Part shown: one piece after another, positions 4,478 to 5,952 of the stretch | Position numbering within the stretch: position 1 is the first letter of the stretch | How the letters are laid out: each line of letters begins with the position of its first letter | From: an uncultured Streptococcus sp. | GTDB lineage: Bacteria > Bacillota > Bacilli > Lactobacillales > Aerococcaceae | Direction of reading: 5' to 3' | DNA length: 5,952 nt | Assembly: GCA_916050055.1 (NCBI GenBank) | Contig: CAJZJY010000076.1 | Location: 1 to 5,952 of the forward strand | Notes under the pieces: generated by a model | What the model saw: the letters and a program-made list of their open reading frames with translations, nothing else | Told to the model about the DNA's origin: nothing | Databases searched by the model: none | Position numbers and translations under genes: made by a program

Positions 4478-5952
4478 ATGTATTTATTAAAGAAATTATC
4501 ATGGTTTTTTAAATTAGAGTGGAAACGATACACGATTGGAATTATTGCATTGTCGCTTGTCAGTGTATTCAATCTTATTCCGCCAAGAGTGATTGGGGAA
4601 GTTGTCGATTCCATCGACCTTAAGACGCTCACAATGTCGTCTTTATTATGGAACTTACTGTTGTTGCTCCTTTCAGCAGTAGCCATGTACGGACTTCGTT
4701 TTGTATGGCGGCTCTTTATCTTCGGGACTGCGAACTCGTTAGGCCAGAGACTGAGAAATCAATTATACGAACACTTTACAAGCATGTCTCCAAGCTTCTA
4801 TCAAAAGTATCGCTCTGGAGACTTAATGGCGCATGCGACCAATGACGTGAGTGCTATTGTCATGACTGCTGGCGGAGGTGTAATGTCGGCAGTCGATGCC
4901 TCGATTACAGCACTAGTAACCTTAGCGACGATGTTCTTTATGCTGGATTGGCGAATGACACTCGTTGCGATTATTCCATTGCCACTACTTGCGATTGCAA
5001 CGAATATCGTCGTTCGTGCAGAGCATCAGAGCTATAAGGAATCACAAGAAGCTTTCTCCTTACTGAATAATCATGTGAACGAGAGTGTTTCCGGGATAAA
5101 AGTGACGAAATCTTTTGGTTATGGTGAAAAAGAAACAGCGTCGTTTTGGAAAACGAACGAAGACGCATGGAAGAAGAATAACCACGCTGCAAAATATAAT
5201 AATCTATTCGATCCAATTGTTCTTATTTTCGTGGGTCTCAGCTACTTAATCAGTTTGGGATATGGTGGATATTTAATCCAACGCGGAGAATTCACAGTTG
5301 GGGAAATGATTACCTTTATGACGTATTTAGATATGCTAGTGTGGCCGCTTCAAGCCATTGGTTGGCTTCTGAATATCGGTCAACGTGCAAGTATTTCGTA
5401 TCGTCGTATTGAAAAACTAATGGAAGAAACAAGCCAAGTAGAGGAATCTCCACACGCACTGCCGATTACAGAAGCTCGTGAGATTGATGTCGATATTCAC
5501 AACTTCCAATACGAAGATGTGCCAACATTAGAAGACGTAGCATTTAGCCTTCACCAAGGGCAAACGCTGGGGATTGTGGGCCCAACAGGTTCTGGGAAAT
5601 CAACGCTCTTAAAATTATTCCTTCGTCAATATGATGCAGGAAAAGAAGAGATTTTGATCAATGGACGTTCTATTCAAGACTATCGTATTAAAGACTTGCG
5701 TGCGCTTATGGGATATGTGCCACAAGAACAGATTTTATTTGCGATGTCGATTAAAGAGAATATCCGTTTTGGAAATCCAACTCTTCCTGACGAAGCTGTT
5801 GTAGAAGCGACTAAAATTTGTGGATTGTATGACGATATTATGGCGATGGCGGAAGGGTTCGATACATTAATCGGAGAGAAGGGTGTGCTTTTATCAGGCG
5901 GTCAAAAACAACGTCTATCGATGGCACGCGCGCTGGTTGTGAACCCTGAAAT
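4478..5952 (+). CDS. ABC half-transporter (permease plus ATPase), BmrC/YheI-like multidrug exporter, 3' end outside window
   Basis: The frame stays open to the window edge: 491 full residues of an expected roughly 580-600. The N-terminal half is a six-helix type IV exporter membrane domain, opening MYLLKKLSWFFKLEW, with helices near 19-38, 56-78, two between about 130 and 175, and two between about 240 and 300. The ATPase half shows an A-loop Tyr345, Walker A GPTGSGKST (368-376), Q-loop Gln416 in YVPQE, and signature LSGGQ (472-476). Sequence ends at VVNPE, just before Walker B. Phrases such as FYQKYRSGDLMAHATNDV, IPLPLLAIA and LSYLISLGYGGYLI parallel B. subtilis YheI (BmrC), which works as a heterodimer with YheH (BmrD) to export drugs using ATP. 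A partner half-transporter gene is therefore expected directly downstream. The start has a strong AAAGGAG. Family confidence is high; the substrate and the exact BmrC orthology are inferred. Confidence 0.93.
   Translation, partial: MYLLKKLSWFFKLEWKRYTIGIIALSLVSVFNLIPPRVIGEVVDSIDLKTLTMSSLLWNLLLLLLSAVAMYGLRFVWRLFIFGTANSLGQRLRNQLYEHFTSMSPSFYQKYRSGDLMAHATNDVSAIVMTAGGGVMSAVDASITALVTLATMFFMLDWRMTLVAIIPLPLLAIATNIVVRAEHQSYKESQEAFSLLNNHVNESVSGIKVTKSFGYGEKETASFWKTNEDAWKKNNHAAKYNNLFDPIVLIFVGLSYLISLGYGGYLIQRGEFTVGEMITFMTYLDMLVWPLQAIGWLLNIGQRASISYRRIEKLMEETSQVEESPHALPITEAREIDVDIHNFQYEDVPTLEDVAFSLHQGQTLGIVGPTGSGKSTLLKLFLRQYDAGKEEILINGRSIQDYRIKDLRALMGYVPQEQILFAMSIKENIRFGNPTLPDEAVVEATKICGLYDDIMAMAEGFDTLIGEKGVLLSGGQKQRLSMARALVVNPE

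Noticed and set aside
4369..4686. A - strand open frame across the MFS/ABC intergenic region, possibly a divergent regulator
   Set aside because: Its translation has no helix-turn-helix or other recognisable domain, and it covers the terminator, promoter and start of the ABC gene.
4648..4845. A 65-codon + strand open frame inside the ABC transporter gene
   Set aside because: It is out of frame with the transporter, whose own frame is continuous through this stretch and matches the membrane domain of its family.

Overview
The window looks like a chromosomal housekeeping segment from a low-to-moderate GC Firmicute, most likely a member of the Lactobacillales (Carnobacteriaceae, Enterococcaceae or similar). 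Support comes from strong AAAGGAG-type ribosome binding sites 5-7 nt before each start, U-tract hairpin terminators, a consensus extended -10 promoter, the Firmicute-specific ylxM-ffh pair, and an Ffh with a methionine-rich M domain and a lysine/arginine-rich tail. The genus is inferred only from protein resemblance.

All genes are on the + strand. (1) Bases 1-450 hold the C-terminal part of an inositol monophosphatase family protein, followed by a hairpin terminator. (2) Bases 504-1049 encode a LOG-family (TIGR00730) nucleoside-monophosphate phosphoribohydrolase, with a terminator that overlaps its stop codon. (3) An extended -10 promoter at about 1075-1103 drives ylxM (1134-1472) and ffh (1490-2926). 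These encode the small HTH protein associated with the signal recognition particle and the SRP GTPase itself; a strong terminator at 2950-2992 closes the operon. (4) Bases 3026-4363 encode a 14-helix DHA2-type major facilitator exporter, followed by a terminator at 4371-4410. (5) A promoter at 4423-4451 drives an ABC half-transporter resembling BmrC/YheI, which runs off the right edge just before its Walker B motif.

Functionally the window has a membrane-protein-targeting operon (ylxM-ffh) followed by two separate putative multidrug exporters, one proton-driven and one ATP-driven. To the left are two small metabolic enzymes. Nothing ties these units into one pathway. The BmrC-like protein probably needs a partner half-transporter, expected just beyond the right edge.

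I see no tRNA, rRNA, CRISPR array, insertion sequence, phage gene or attachment site, and no gene-free stretch longer than about 115 bases. I found no convincing undescribed system. The most notable points are regulatory: two genes (LOG and MFS) start so soon after a terminator that there is no room for a normal promoter, which suggests readthrough or attenuated expression.
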